Below the pieces are notes generated by a model, which was given only the letters and a program-made list of their open reading frames with translations, was not told the DNA's origin and ran no database searches. From NCBI GenBank assembly GCA_937880585.1, contig CALFMR010000285.1:1-14328 (forward strand): DNA of 14,328 bases. The letters are read 5' to 3'. Source of the DNA: an uncultured Acidobacteriota bacterium. Its GTDB lineage: Bacteria; Acidobacteriota; Vicinamibacteria; Vicinamibacterales; SCN-69-37. Every line of letters begins with the position of its first letter. The first letter of the stretch is position 1. The position numbers and the translations under genes were made by a program. Shown piece after piece: positions 1-7,646 of the stretch.

Positions 1-2
1 TC

Positions 3-491
3 AAGTCCGGACGCTACGACGTCGCGAAGATGGAGCGCGGCGCCGACCGCGGGCGAGACGACGGGCGCGTGCGGAGATTTTTGGAAGCGGTGTGGAAGAA
101 GCCGAAGCTCTCGACGGGCGAGGGCCACGCGATCATGAACCTCTGCATGGCGGCGACCTACGATCCCGATCCGCGCGCGCCGAACGGCTTCCGCCTGCCA
201 TTCAATCTCGAGACCGGCGAGCTGCTGCCGGAGCGCTGGAAGGCGTGGCAGCGGCACGATCCGGTGCGGCTCGTCGATCGCTATCGCCGCAGCCTGCGCT
301 CGTTGCGCGGCATCTACATCGACTGCGGCTGGCGCGACCAGTACCACATCCAGTACGGTTCACGCGTTCTATCGAAGCGCCTGCGTGCGGCCCGCATTCC
401 GCACCGCTACGAAGAGTTCGACGACAACCACTCGGACATCGATTACCGGATGGACGTGTCGCTGCCGTTCCTCGCGCGCGCGCTGCGCTAG
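3..491 (+). CDS. alpha/beta-hydrolase esterase, C-terminal fragment (5' end outside window)
   Basis: The reading frame is open to the left edge, so only the last 162 residues are present. The fragment resembles the C-terminal half of the putative esterase (esterase D / enterochelin-esterase-like) alpha/beta-hydrolase family. The segment IYIDCGWRDQYHI has the position and character of the acid-residue strand, and EFDDNHSDIDYR carries a candidate catalytic His near the C-terminus, followed by a final helix (SLPFLARALR) typical of these folds. The nucleophile Ser should lie upstream and cannot be checked. An internal ATG at base 30 is unlikely to be the start because the fold would be incomplete. 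It ends about 65 bases before the best cyclase start and has no visible functional link to it. The substrate is unknown. Confidence 0.75.
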   Translation, partial: KSGRYDVAKMERGADRGRDDGRVRRFLEAVWKKPKLSTGEGHAIMNLCMAATYDPDPRAPNGFRLPFNLETGELLPERWKAWQRHDPVRLVDRYRRSLRSLRGIYIDCGWRDQYHIQYGSRVLSKRLRAARIPHRYEEFDDNHSDIDYRMDVSLPFLARALR

Positions 492-555
492 ACTCTGCCG
501 TGACGCCTGACGCCCCGTGTCCCGTGCGCGCCAGGCGCGGCCAGGACTCGCACGC

Positions 556-2655
556 GTGACGAATCCTTCTTTGCTCTCGTCTTCCGCGAGACGCCGCTCG
601 CGCGCCGTGCTCATCGGCGTCGTCCTGGGCCTCGTCGCCGCGGCCGCCGCGACGGGGCTGTCGCGCCTGAGCTTTTTCGATCGCGCCGAGAGCAGCAGCT
701 ACGATCTGCGTGTCGCCTATTTCGCTCGGCCGCTCCGTGCCGCGTCACCGGTCGTCATCGTGACGATCGACGAAGAGTCGCTCCGGACGCTCGAGCCCGT
801 CGTCGGCCGCTGGCCGTGGCCGCGGCTCGTGCACGGGAGCGCGGTGGATTACCTCGCGCGATCCGGCGCGAAGGTCATCGCGTTCGACGTGCTCTTCAGC
901 GAGCACGAGGGCCGATCGGAATCGGTGATCAACGGCCGCGTGATCACGGGCGACCAGTCGGACGGCGCGTTCGTCGACGCCGTCGGACGCGCGGGCAACG
1001 TCATCCTTCTCGCCGACGCGACGTTCGAAGGCACCACGTCGGATGCCGCGACGCCTGCCGCCGGCGCACCGCCGCCGGTGCTGCCCGGTCCGGCGTATCA
1101 CCCAGGCCCGGGTTTCGAGTCACGGCCAACGCTGCAGCCGCCGTTTCTCGAGCTCGCGCGCGTGGCCGCCGGTCTCGGCCACAACTATCTGGCGAAGGAT
1201 CCCGGCTCGGACGCGGCGCGGCGCTTCCTGCCGTTCATCGTGCACGACAATGCCGCCGTGCCGTCGCTCGGTCTCGCGGCCGCGCTCGCGTTCCTCGGCG
1301 TCAAACCAGACGACGTGCGAGTCGAGGGGCACGTGCTCCATATCGGCGATCGGGCGATGCCGCTCGTCGACGATCCGGTGCGCGACGCGTCAGGTCGCTG
1401 GCAGCCGTCGCGCCAGGTGCTCACGCGTCTGCCGCGTCCGACGACGGGCGCGGATGGCGTGCGATCGATGTTCCCGACCTATCCGTTCTTCAACGTGCTG
1501 CTCTCGGCCGATCAGTCGGCGAGCGGACAGACGCCGGCCATTCCTCCGTCGGCGTTCAAGGACAAGCTCGTCTTCATCGGCACGACGGCCGCGGGCCTCT
1601 TCGATCGCTACGCGACGCCGTTCCCCGGCGGCGCGCCGGGCGTGGCGCTGCACGCCGCGCTCGCCGACAACGTCATCTCGGGTCAGTTCATGCGCCGCGC
1701 GTCTCCGATCGTCGACGCGACCGTCACGCTTGCCCTTGGGATCGCCGCCGGCGTGTCGGCGACGCTGCTGCCGGTCATCGCGGCGGCCGCGGCGACCATC
1801 GCGTTTCTCGTCGTTCTCGCCGTGTGGCTGGGACGCGAAGTCGCCGCCGGCGTGTGGATGGCGGAAGTCGCGCCCGCGACCGCGGCCGCCCTCGCGCTCT
1901 TTGGCGGCGTCGCCTGGCGGTATTTCGTCGAAGACCGCGAGAAGCGTCACATCCGCCGTCTCTTCGGCCGGTACGTCTCGAAGGACGTCGTCGAACACTT
2001 GATGTCCGATCCGGGCCTGGTCACACTCGGCGGCCAGCGCCGGATGATGACGGTGCTGTTCTCGGACATCCGGGGCTTCACGGCCGCGTCCGAACGGGGG
2101 GAGCCGGAAGCCGTCGTCGCGCAGCTCAACGAGTATTTCGGCGCGATGGTGGACGTCCTGTTCCGGCACCAGGGAACGCTCGATAAGTTCGTCGGCGACA
2201 TGGTCATGGGGCTGTTCGGCGCGCCGCTGGCCGATCCCCAGCACGCCGACCATGCCGTGGCGACGGCGCTCGAGATGAGCACGACGCTCGATGCCCTCAA
2301 CGCGCGCTGGACGGCCGAGGGGCGGCCGACGCTCGACATCGGCATCGGCATCAACACCGGCGAAATGATTGCGGGTAACATCGGGTCCGAAGCCATCATG
2401 AGCTACACCGTCATCGGCGACGCCGTGAACCTCGGGGCACGGATCGAGTCGCTGAACAAGGAGCACGGCTCGCGGATCCTCATCAGCGAGAGCACGCGCG
2501 CGGCGCTCACGCGGCCGATCGCGACGCGCGCGATCGGCGAGGTCACCGTCAAGGGCCGCACGCGGCCCGTGCTCATCTACGAGGTCCGCGGTGGAGCGCC
2601 GGATGTGTCCGCGGCCCGGCCGTCTTCGTCTCAGCAGCTGGAGCAGTCATCATGA
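556..2655 (+). CDS. CHASE2-domain class III adenylate cyclase
   Basis: Membrane-bound nucleotide cyclase of 699 residues, predicted to make cAMP from ATP. In order it has a short basic N-terminus, TM1 (about 18-34), an extracytoplasmic CHASE2 sensor (about 39-380, with IDEESL, WPWPR and AFDVLFSE hallmarks), three TM helices (about 386-454), a linker (FGRYVSKDVV) and the catalytic domain (about 495-680). Catalytic residues are complete. Metal-binding Asp504 (FSDIRGFT) and Asp548 (KFVGD), adenine-selecting Lys544 and Thr618 (SYTVIGD), and transition-state Asn625 and Arg629 are all present. The Lys/Thr pair indicates adenylate rather than guanylate cyclase, of the IIIb kind. I chose GTG 556 because AGGA at 543-546 sits 9 bases upstream; GTG 517 adds 13 residues and has no Shine-Dalgarno. 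The stop overlaps the next gene's ATG, so the two are probably co-translated. The ligand of the CHASE2 domain is unknown. Confidence 0.93.
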   Translation: MTNPSLLSSSARRRSRAVLIGVVLGLVAAAAATGLSRLSFFDRAESSSYDLRVAYFARPLRAASPVVIVTIDEESLRTLEPVVGRWPWPRLVHGSAVDYLARSGAKVIAFDVLFSEHEGRSESVINGRVITGDQSDGAFVDAVGRAGNVILLADATFEGTTSDAATPAAGAPPPVLPGPAYHPGPGFESRPTLQPPFLELARVAAGLGHNYLAKDPGSDAARRFLPFIVHDNAAVPSLGLAAALAFLGVKPDDVRVEGHVLHIGDRAMPLVDDPVRDASGRWQPSRQVLTRLPRPTTGADGVRSMFPTYPFFNVLLSADQSASGQTPAIPPSAFKDKLVFIGTTAAGLFDRYATPFPGGAPGVALHAALADNVISGQFMRRASPIVDATVTLALGIAAGVSATLLPVIAAAAATIAFLVVLAVWLGREVAAGVWMAEVAPATAAALALFGGVAWRYFVEDREKRHIRRLFGRYVSKDVVEHLMSDPGLVTLGGQRRMMTVLFSDIRGFTAASERGEPEAVVAQLNEYFGAMVDVLFRHQGTLDKFVGDMVMGLFGAPLADPQHADHAVATALEMSTTLDALNARWTAEGRPTLDIGIGINTGEMIAGNIGSEAIMSYTVIGDAVNLGARIESLNKEHGSRILISESTRAALTRPIATRAIGEVTVKGRTRPVLIYEVRGGAPDVSAARPSSSQQLEQSS

Positions 2656-3713
2656 AACGTCTCGTTGTCATCGCCACGCTCACCGCGCCGCTCGTGCTGG
2701 TGTCGCCCGCGTCGGCGCAGTTCGGATCGCTCGGCAAGGCGCTCGGCAAGGCGCAGCAGCTCCACGACGAGCTGACGTTCACCGAGGCCGAGGAGATTCA
2801 GCTCGGCCGTGACATCAGCGCGAAGCTGCGCGACAAGTACGGCGTCGTGCAGGATCCGGCCATCCACAAGTACGTGACGCTCGTCGGCACCGTCCTGGCG
2901 CAGGCGAGCAGCCGGCCGAAGCTGCCGTGGACGTTCATCGTGCTCGACACGGACGGCATCAACGCGTTTGCCGCGCCGGGCGGCTTCATCCACATCACGC
3001 GCGGCGCGCTGGCGCTCATCCAGAATGAAGCGGAGCTCGCCGACGTGCTCGGCCACGAGATTTCGCATGTCACCGAAAAGCACACGCTGAACGCGATCAC
3101 GAAGTCGAAGGCGATCAGCCTCGGCGCCGAGGCGACGCGCAGCGACATCCTGAGCCAGGCGGCCGATCGCGGCTACTCAATCCTCCTCGAGAACAAGTAC
3201 GACCGCGGCGACGAGCTGGATGCCGACAAGGTCGGCGTGGCGCTCGCCAACCGGGTCGGGTACGCGCCGACCGGACTGGCCGCGTTCCTCACGCGGCTCA
3301 ACCAACGCAACGCCGGGTTGAAGGAGCCGAGCGGGCTGTTCGCGTCGCATCCAGAGACCGAGGCGCGCGTCGAGGCGCTCGGCAAGGTGATCGCGTCGGG
3401 CCATCTGACCTCCACGGCCACGGTCGCCGCCCGCTATCACGCGTCGGTCAACTATCCGCTCGTCGCCGTCGCGGGCGTGCCGCAGTCGAGCGCGACGTCA
3501 GCGGCGGCGTCATCGGGCGCGTCGAGCGGGCTCGGGCTCTCGTCGCTTTCGGCCGTCGGCCGAGAACGGTCGAGCAACCAGACCATCTCGTCGGCCGGAT
3601 CGCGCGGCGTCAATCCCGATCGCGACGCGAAAGGCGGACCGAACAAGGCGCTGGTGCCCGTCACGGTCACGGCCGCCGAAGTCGCGGCGTTCCGCAAGGG
3701 CATCGTCGGGTAG
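2652..3713 (+). CDS. secreted M48-family zinc metalloprotease
   Basis: Predicted periplasmic metallopeptidase of 353 residues, related to the M48 group that includes BepA/YfgC and LoiP, which degrade or help assemble envelope proteins. A signal peptide spans residues 1-22 (SPASA before Gln), with no lipobox Cys. The zinc site is complete: HEISH gives His135, Glu136 and His139, and ELDAD gives the third ligand Glu188 with Asp192. The APGGFIHITRGAL segment before the helix is typical of the family's edge strand. Unlike BepA there is no C-terminal TPR domain; instead residues about 275-330 are a Ser/Ala/Gly-rich, probably disordered tail. ATG 2652 overlaps the cyclase stop (ATGA), and GGAG at 2640-2643 lies 8 bases upstream, which supports this start and translational coupling. 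The stop is 30 bases before the channel gene. The natural substrate is unknown. Confidence 0.92.
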   Translation: MKRLVVIATLTAPLVLVSPASAQFGSLGKALGKAQQLHDELTFTEAEEIQLGRDISAKLRDKYGVVQDPAIHKYVTLVGTVLAQASSRPKLPWTFIVLDTDGINAFAAPGGFIHITRGALALIQNEAELADVLGHEISHVTEKHTLNAITKSKAISLGAEATRSDILSQAADRGYSILLENKYDRGDELDADKVGVALANRVGYAPTGLAAFLTRLNQRNAGLKEPSGLFASHPETEARVEALGKVIASGHLTSTATVAARYHASVNYPLVAVAGVPQSSATSAAASSGASSGLGLSSLSAVGRERSSNQTISSAGSRGVNPDRDAKGGPNKALVPVTVTAAEVAAFRKGIVG

Positions 3714-3743
3714 CGCGCCGGTCGTCGGGTCGCCGCTACGGCC

Positions 3744-5270
3744 ATGGCTCCCTTCGCCCACGCGAGCGAATACCTGATCGAAGGCGGCGCGATTGGCGTC
3801 GTCTCGCTCCTCGCGCTGATCTTCACCAAGAACCGCGTCATCCGTCGGCGGATGACGTTCACGCTGGCCGTGCTGGGCGGCGCGCTCGCCCTCGACGTCG
3901 CCCACGCGTTGGGCGCCGCCAGACTGCCCGTCTTCAACGCGCCGTTCGTCTCGGCGGCGGCGGGCATGCTGATCGTGTTCTGCGCGATCAACACCGGCGT
4001 CGCGCTCGCGTTCAATCCGTGGTTTTCCGATCGAGTGCGCGACCGCGCGCCGGCGATCGTCCAGGACGCGCTCGTCATCGGCTTGTCCTTCGCCGCCGTG
4101 CTCCTCTCGCTGAGCGGCAACACGACGAAGACGCTCGCTGGTTCCGCCATTGCGGCCGCCGTGCTCGGCTTCGCCCTGCAGGAAACGCTCGGCAACGCCT
4201 TCGCCGGCCTCGCCATCCAGACCGAGAAGCCGTTCCGTGTCGGTCACTGGGTCTCGGTGGGCGAGTTCGAGGGGCGCGTGATCGAAGTCACCTGGCGCGC
4301 GACGAAAATCCGGACCGACGACGGCAACCTCGTCGTCCTGCCCAACAACGTCGTCGCGCGCGATCCGATCGTCAACTTCACGGAGCCGACCGAGCCGACG
4401 AGGCTGTGGGTCGACGTCGGCGCGGCCTATGGCGCACCGCCGAACGCCGTCCGCGAGGCGATGCTCGCGGCCGCGCGCCGGTCGAAGAAATACGTCCTCG
4501 CGTCGCCGGAGCCGGACGTGCTGGTCGTCGACTTCGCGGCGTCGGCGATCACCTACCGCGTGCGCTTCTGGCTGAACGACAAGCAGGACGACGACGAGGC
4601 GCAGGACGAAGTCCGGACGGCGATCTACTACGAGTTCTCGCGTCGCGGCATCGAGATCCCGTATCCGACCCAGGTCGAGTACGCGCGCCTGGATCAACCG
4701 GAAGCGCCCGACGCGCGCATCGGGCGGTACGCGCAGATCATCAGCCAGATACCCGTGCTCGCGTCGCTCTTTCGAGAGGGCCACGAAGCGCTGGCGCGGT
4801 CGGCGCACGAGCACATGTACGGCGACGGCGAGGTGATCGTCCGCGAGGGCGATCCAGGCGCGTCGATGTTCGTGATTGCCGAGGGCGAAGTGGCGGTGAC
4901 GATTGGCGCCGGCCACGAGGTCGCGCGCATTGCGGCCGGCGGCTTCTTCGGAGAGATGTCGCTGCTGACCGGCGATCCGCGGTCAGCGACGGTGACGGCG
5001 CGCGGCGACTGCCGCGTGCTCGAGATTGGCGCCTCGGCCTTCAAGGACTACATCACGACGCATCAGGGCGCGATCGAAACGATCGCCGCCGCCGCCGCCG
5101 ACCGCCGCCGCGAGCTGGACAGCTCGCGTGCCGCCGCGGCCGCCAGCACGGCTGAAGCCCGTGCCACGCTGGCGGACCGCATGCGGCGGTTCTTCGGATT
5201 GAAACCGTCAGCCCCACGCGTCAGCGATAGCGCCGGCCATCCTGGTAGCCCTGCTCGTAGCCGGCCTTGA
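3744..5270 (+). CDS. MscS-family channel with C-terminal cyclic-nucleotide-binding domain (bCNG type)
   Basis: Inner-membrane channel of 508 residues. About five hydrophobic segments (near 10-27, 37-56, 66-90, 105-125 and 130-158) end in an Ala/Gly-rich pore-lining helix (LAGSAIAAAVLGFALQETLG) of MscS type. The MscS beta/vestibule region follows at about 160-320 (FRVGHWVSVGEFEGRV, LVVLPNNVV). Residues about 340-445 form a cyclic-nucleotide-binding domain whose phosphate-binding cassette FGEMSLLTGDPRSATV has the expected Glu404 and Arg413. An Ala/Arg-rich helical tail closes the protein. The MscS-plus-CNB architecture is known as bCNG; some members respond to cAMP rather than tension. The cyclase two genes upstream is the obvious cAMP source. 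No clear Shine-Dalgarno precedes ATG 3744; a start shortly downstream would cut TM1. The last 16 codons overlap the convergent gene on the other strand. Confidence 0.93.
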   Translation: MAPFAHASEYLIEGGAIGVVSLLALIFTKNRVIRRRMTFTLAVLGGALALDVAHALGAARLPVFNAPFVSAAAGMLIVFCAINTGVALAFNPWFSDRVRDRAPAIVQDALVIGLSFAAVLLSLSGNTTKTLAGSAIAAAVLGFALQETLGNAFAGLAIQTEKPFRVGHWVSVGEFEGRVIEVTWRATKIRTDDGNLVVLPNNVVARDPIVNFTEPTEPTRLWVDVGAAYGAPPNAVREAMLAAARRSKKYVLASPEPDVLVVDFAASAITYRVRFWLNDKQDDDEAQDEVRTAIYYEFSRRGIEIPYPTQVEYARLDQPEAPDARIGRYAQIISQIPVLASLFREGHEALARSAHEHMYGDGEVIVREGDPGASMFVIAEGEVAVTIGAGHEVARIAAGGFFGEMSLLTGDPRSATVTARGDCRVLEIGASAFKDYITTHQGAIETIAAAAADRRRELDSSRAAAAASTAEARATLADRMRRFFGLKPSAPRVSDSAGHPGSPARSRP

Positions 5271-5796
5271 ACGCGTCGCGGTAGTGCAGCTTGTAAATTT
5301 CCTTTGGACCGTCGCTCCGGTCGTAGCCGTGGTCGCCGTCGCGATAGCGGCCTTCGGACACCGGATCGAAGCGATGATTCTTTTGTGCGTCCTTCAGCCC
5401 CGCTTCGTAGCCGTCATTGAACCCCGTGGCTGATGCCGCGTCGCCCAGCGCGAGCCCGCGTCCGCCGTACCGCTGCATGGCGGGCGTGCGGCTGTAACCG
5501 GCGCGGTATCCGGATTCGAAGCCCAGGCGGAAGTCGTCGCGATAGCGATCGCGGCTGCCGTAGGTCGCGCGATACCCGACATCGCCGCGGCGGTAATCGG
5601 ATTCGTCGGTGAAGCGATAGGCGTCGTGGTGCTGTGCGTCCTGCAGCCCCGCGCGCACACCGCGGTCGTAACCCTGTTGGAAGGCCGGCGACGAGCGGGG
5701 CTGCGCGCGCCGGATCGGCGGCTGCGCGCCCCACGCGACCGCCGGAACGGCAAGCGTCAGCGCGGAGACGAGCGCAAGGGAGCGGAGTGTGGGCAT
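5221..5796 (-). CDS. secreted Gly/Tyr-rich protein with two long internal repeats
   Basis: I do not recognise a named family. The product has 191 residues with a signal peptide (1 to about 23, MPTLRSLALV... AVAWG). The mature part is basic and rich in Gly, Tyr, Arg and Asp. It is built from two copies of a roughly 60-residue unit. Copy 1 runs from about 39 to 101 (GYDRGVRAGLQDAQ ... YRRGDVGY ... FRLGFESGYRAGY) and copy 2 from about 126 to 184 (FNDGYEAGLKDAQ ... YRDGDHGY ... YRDAFKAGYEQGY). Each unit opens and closes with GY-x2-G-type helices and has a GDxGY centre. ATG 5796 is chosen over an ATG 48 bases upstream because AGGAGG sits 8 bases before it and it starts the signal peptide. It is the last gene of the - strand block and its end overlaps the channel gene by 50 bases. 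A structural or envelope-binding role is possible but not shown. Confidence 0.82.
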   Translation of the reverse strand: MPTLRSLALVSALTLAVPAVAWGAQPPIRRAQPRSSPAFQQGYDRGVRAGLQDAQHHDAYRFTDESDYRRGDVGYRATYGSRDRYRDDFRLGFESGYRAGYSRTPAMQRYGGRGLALGDAASATGFNDGYEAGLKDAQKNHRFDPVSEGRYRDGDHGYDRSDGPKEIYKLHYRDAFKAGYEQGYQDGRRYR

Positions 5797-5804
5797 GGCA
5801 GCAA

Positions 5805-5810
5805 CCTCCT
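5805..5810 (-). promoter_or_regulatory. strong Shine-Dalgarno for the repeat-protein gene
   Basis: The - strand reads AGGAGG with 8 bases to ATG 5796. It decides the start in favour of the signal-peptide Met over the upstream in-frame ATG at 5844. Confidence 0.85.
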
Positions 5811-5864
5811 GCGCGCCGGTTTGTGCAAGAGGCAGGCCAGCCATCGCGCCGCCTCTCCGAGTTT

Positions 5865-5882
5865 CGCGCGGCCGGTCGCGCG
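5865..5882 (-). other. GC-rich inverted repeat just after a stop codon
   Basis: CGCGCG at 5865-5870 and CGCGCG at 5877-5882 flank a 6-base loop, starting two bases after the - strand stop codon at 5884. There is no U-tract after the stem, so it is not a classical intrinsic terminator. It could weaken read-through or stabilise the upstream mRNA end, or it could be chance in GC-rich DNA. Confidence 0.3.
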
Positions 5883-5883
5883 T

Positions 5884-6390
5884 TCACTGCGTCCACAAGA
5901 GGACACGCACGCCGTCGTGGTTGCGGAAGTCGAAGATGAGCGCCGGACCGATGCGCTCGAGCTCGTCGATGTCCAGATCGAGCCGATTGAGGTCGAAGCC
6001 GCGATCGCGGCCGACCAGGTCGATGCGCTGCCGGCGGAAATGCAGGAGCCACAACGGCAGCGACACGCGCACGAGCCGTTCCTCATCCGGATCCCACGCG
6101 AGCACGTGCAGCGCGGTCGGCGTCACCGTGCCCGACGGTCGATCGGCGAGCGGCACGACCGGCCGTGGACGTTCTGCGCTGTCGAGCTCGTACAGCGGAC
6201 GCTGGCCGGCGAAAGGCGCACGGGCCGCGTCGAACGCGCGGATGGCGTCGCTGCTCGTCGTTCGCGCGGCGTGGAAATGGTGGGCGACGAAGTAGACGCC
6301 GGCACCCGCGGCGGCGATGAGCGCCAGCACGACGAGGCCGAGCGTGCCGGCGATGATCCAGATCCAGGTCCGGGCTTTCGACGACGCCAT
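5884..6390 (-). CDS. single-pass membrane protein of unknown function
   Basis: I do not recognise this 168-residue protein. A short basic N-terminus (MASSKAR) precedes one long hydrophobic helix (about 8-36, WIWIIAGTLGLVVLALIAAA), so it is probably an inner-membrane anchor with the rest outside the cytoplasm. The soluble part has a Pro/Arg-rich linker (about 68-90) and a compact region ending RIGPALIFDFRNHDGVRVLLWTQ, rich in Leu, Asp and Arg. No catalytic motif or Cys is visible. ATG 6390 abuts the TAG of the upstream TPR gene (stop at 6391), which strongly suggests translational coupling, so the two products may work together. The DLNRLDLDIDELE stretch looks like a regular amphipathic segment. 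A role in the TRAP-linked envelope system is only guilt by association. Confidence 0.8.
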   Translation of the reverse strand: MASSKARTWIWIIAGTLGLVVLALIAAAGAGVYFVAHHFHAARTTSSDAIRAFDAARAPFAGQRPLYELDSAERPRPVVPLADRPSGTVTPTALHVLAWDPDEERLVRVSLPLWLLHFRRQRIDLVGRDRGFDLNRLDLDIDELERIGPALIFDFRNHDGVRVLLWTQ

Positions 6391-7605
6391 CTATCGACCG
6401 CCGTCCGTGAACGGCGCCTTCAAACCGCGTGCGGCCGCGGCTTCGGCAAGGGGATCGTTGGCCGCATGGCTGGTCTCCGCCGCGCGCCGGTACCAGTCGA
6501 GCGCGCGATCGCGCGAGCCGGCGAGATCGGCGGCGTGCCCGAGCGCGATCTGGATGCGCCCGCGGATCCAGCCGACGGGCCCGCTCGCCAACGCGTGCTC
6601 GAGGTCGGCGACCGCGTCGTCTCGCCGGTGCATCGCGAGCCGCGCCTCCCCGCGCTTGTAGAGCCACATGGCCTGCTCGCCGGGAATCTTCGGGCGATCG
6701 TCGCGCGAGAGCGCCTCGAGGCCGCGCGTGAGGATGTCGTTGGCGCGCGCCGACTGGCCGGCCCGCAGCGCGGCGCAGCCTTGTTCGAACACGAACATCC
6801 GGTTGCGCGGGAACTCCGCCGCGAGCGCGTTGAGCAGCCGCAGCGCGTCGGTGTTCCGGTGCTCGCGCGTGTAGATCAGCACGAGCGCGGTCTCGGCTTC
6901 GACGCGCGTCTGCGGGTCGCGTTGGGCTGCCTCGACGAGCTCGATGCCGTGCTCCTTGCCGCCGCCGAACCCCGCGAGATACGCGAACATGCGCGCCGGG
7001 AGCGCCATGATCGAGACGAGATAGCGGTACGTGCCGACGACGAGGCCCGCGCCGACGCGCTGGGGATCCTCGTCGAGCACGGTCTCTTGCGCGTCGAAGG
7101 CGTGACGCGCGGCTGAAAAGGCCGATGACGTGCTGCCCTTGATCGACGCGCGGTACGAGGCTTCGAGACCGTACGCCGCACCGAGGTCGTACCGCGCCTG
7201 GACGTCGTCGTCGTTCTTGTCGAGGGCCGCGGACGCCAGGTCGATCGCGCGCGTGATCTCACGCGTGAATTCCGCGTCGCGATTCGGATCGGGTGGCGGC
7301 AGACCGAGCAGGCCCTTCGTGAGTCCGCCGAGATACGCGTCGACCGTGAGCGCGCCCCGTTCGTAGAGCATGTCGAGCCAGAGGACCGCGGCCAGCGTGC
7401 GATGCGCGCGCGACTCGGCCGGCGCCATCGCGACGGCACGCCGGGCCGTGGCCAGCGCGGCGGGCCGGTCGAGGTTGTAGGCCGATTGAAAGGCCGAGGC
7501 GATGACCTCGTCGACGGGAGCCGGCGCGGCATGGACGCAGGGCACGAACGTGCCGGCGGCCAGCGCCAGCATCGCCACCCATGCTCCCACGCGTGTTCGC
7601 AACAT
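6391..7605 (-). CDS. secreted tetratricopeptide-repeat protein
   Basis: Predicted periplasmic, all-helical protein of 404 residues. The signal peptide covers 1 to about 26 (cleavage near VHA/APAP). Helix pairs with TPR-like spacing are visible at about 34-80, 110-150, 216-265, 270-300 and 310-380, with W, L, A and Y at typical packing positions (for example AMWLYKRGEARLAMHRRDDA and RALDWYRRAAE). The central segment YLVSIMALPARMFAYLAGFG, followed by GGKEHG, is non-TPR, looks strongly constrained, and may be the functional core. ATG 7605 is chosen because AGGA lies close upstream (7609-7612 on the + strand as TCCT) and it begins the signal peptide; the frame is open far further upstream but that extension lies over another gene. 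It comes 41 bases after the lipoprotein gene and abuts the next gene. Its role is probably scaffolding for protein partners, perhaps the TRAP components. Confidence 0.82.
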   Translation of the reverse strand: MLRTRVGAWVAMLALAAGTFVPCVHAAPAPVDEVIASAFQSAYNLDRPAALATARRAVAMAPAESRAHRTLAAVLWLDMLYERGALTVDAYLGGLTKGLLGLPPPDPNRDAEFTREITRAIDLASAALDKNDDDVQARYDLGAAYGLEASYRASIKGSTSSAFSAARHAFDAQETVLDEDPQRVGAGLVVGTYRYLVSIMALPARMFAYLAGFGGGKEHGIELVEAAQRDPQTRVEAETALVLIYTREHRNTDALRLLNALAAEFPRNRMFVFEQGCAALRAGQSARANDILTRGLEALSRDDRPKIPGEQAMWLYKRGEARLAMHRRDDAVADLEHALASGPVGWIRGRIQIALGHAADLAGSRDRALDWYRRAAETSHAANDPLAEAAAARGLKAPFTDGGR

Positions 7606-7646
7606 GAGTCCTGCGTCCGCGCGCCATTCCGCGCCGGCCGGTTCTC

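Noticed and set aside
1390..2466. Long open frame on the - strand across the cyclase gene
   Set aside because: It is antisense to a gene with complete catalytic motifs; the product is Arg/His/Asp-rich low-complexity sequence typical of shadows in high-GC DNA.
3510..4916. Long - strand open frame across the M48 and channel genes
   Set aside because: The composition is shadow-like (runs of Arg, Asp, Glu, His) with no domain signature, while both + strand genes have clear motifs.
5085..5113. GCC trinucleotide run as a phase-variable tract
   Set aside because: It has only five perfect GCC units in frame, encoding Ala in a helical tail; changes of whole units would not shift the frame and nothing suggests switching.
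5626..7116. Long + strand open frame opposite the repeat, membrane and TPR genes
   Set aside because: It is antisense to three - strand genes with signal peptides and Shine-Dalgarno sites; the product has no recognisable fold.
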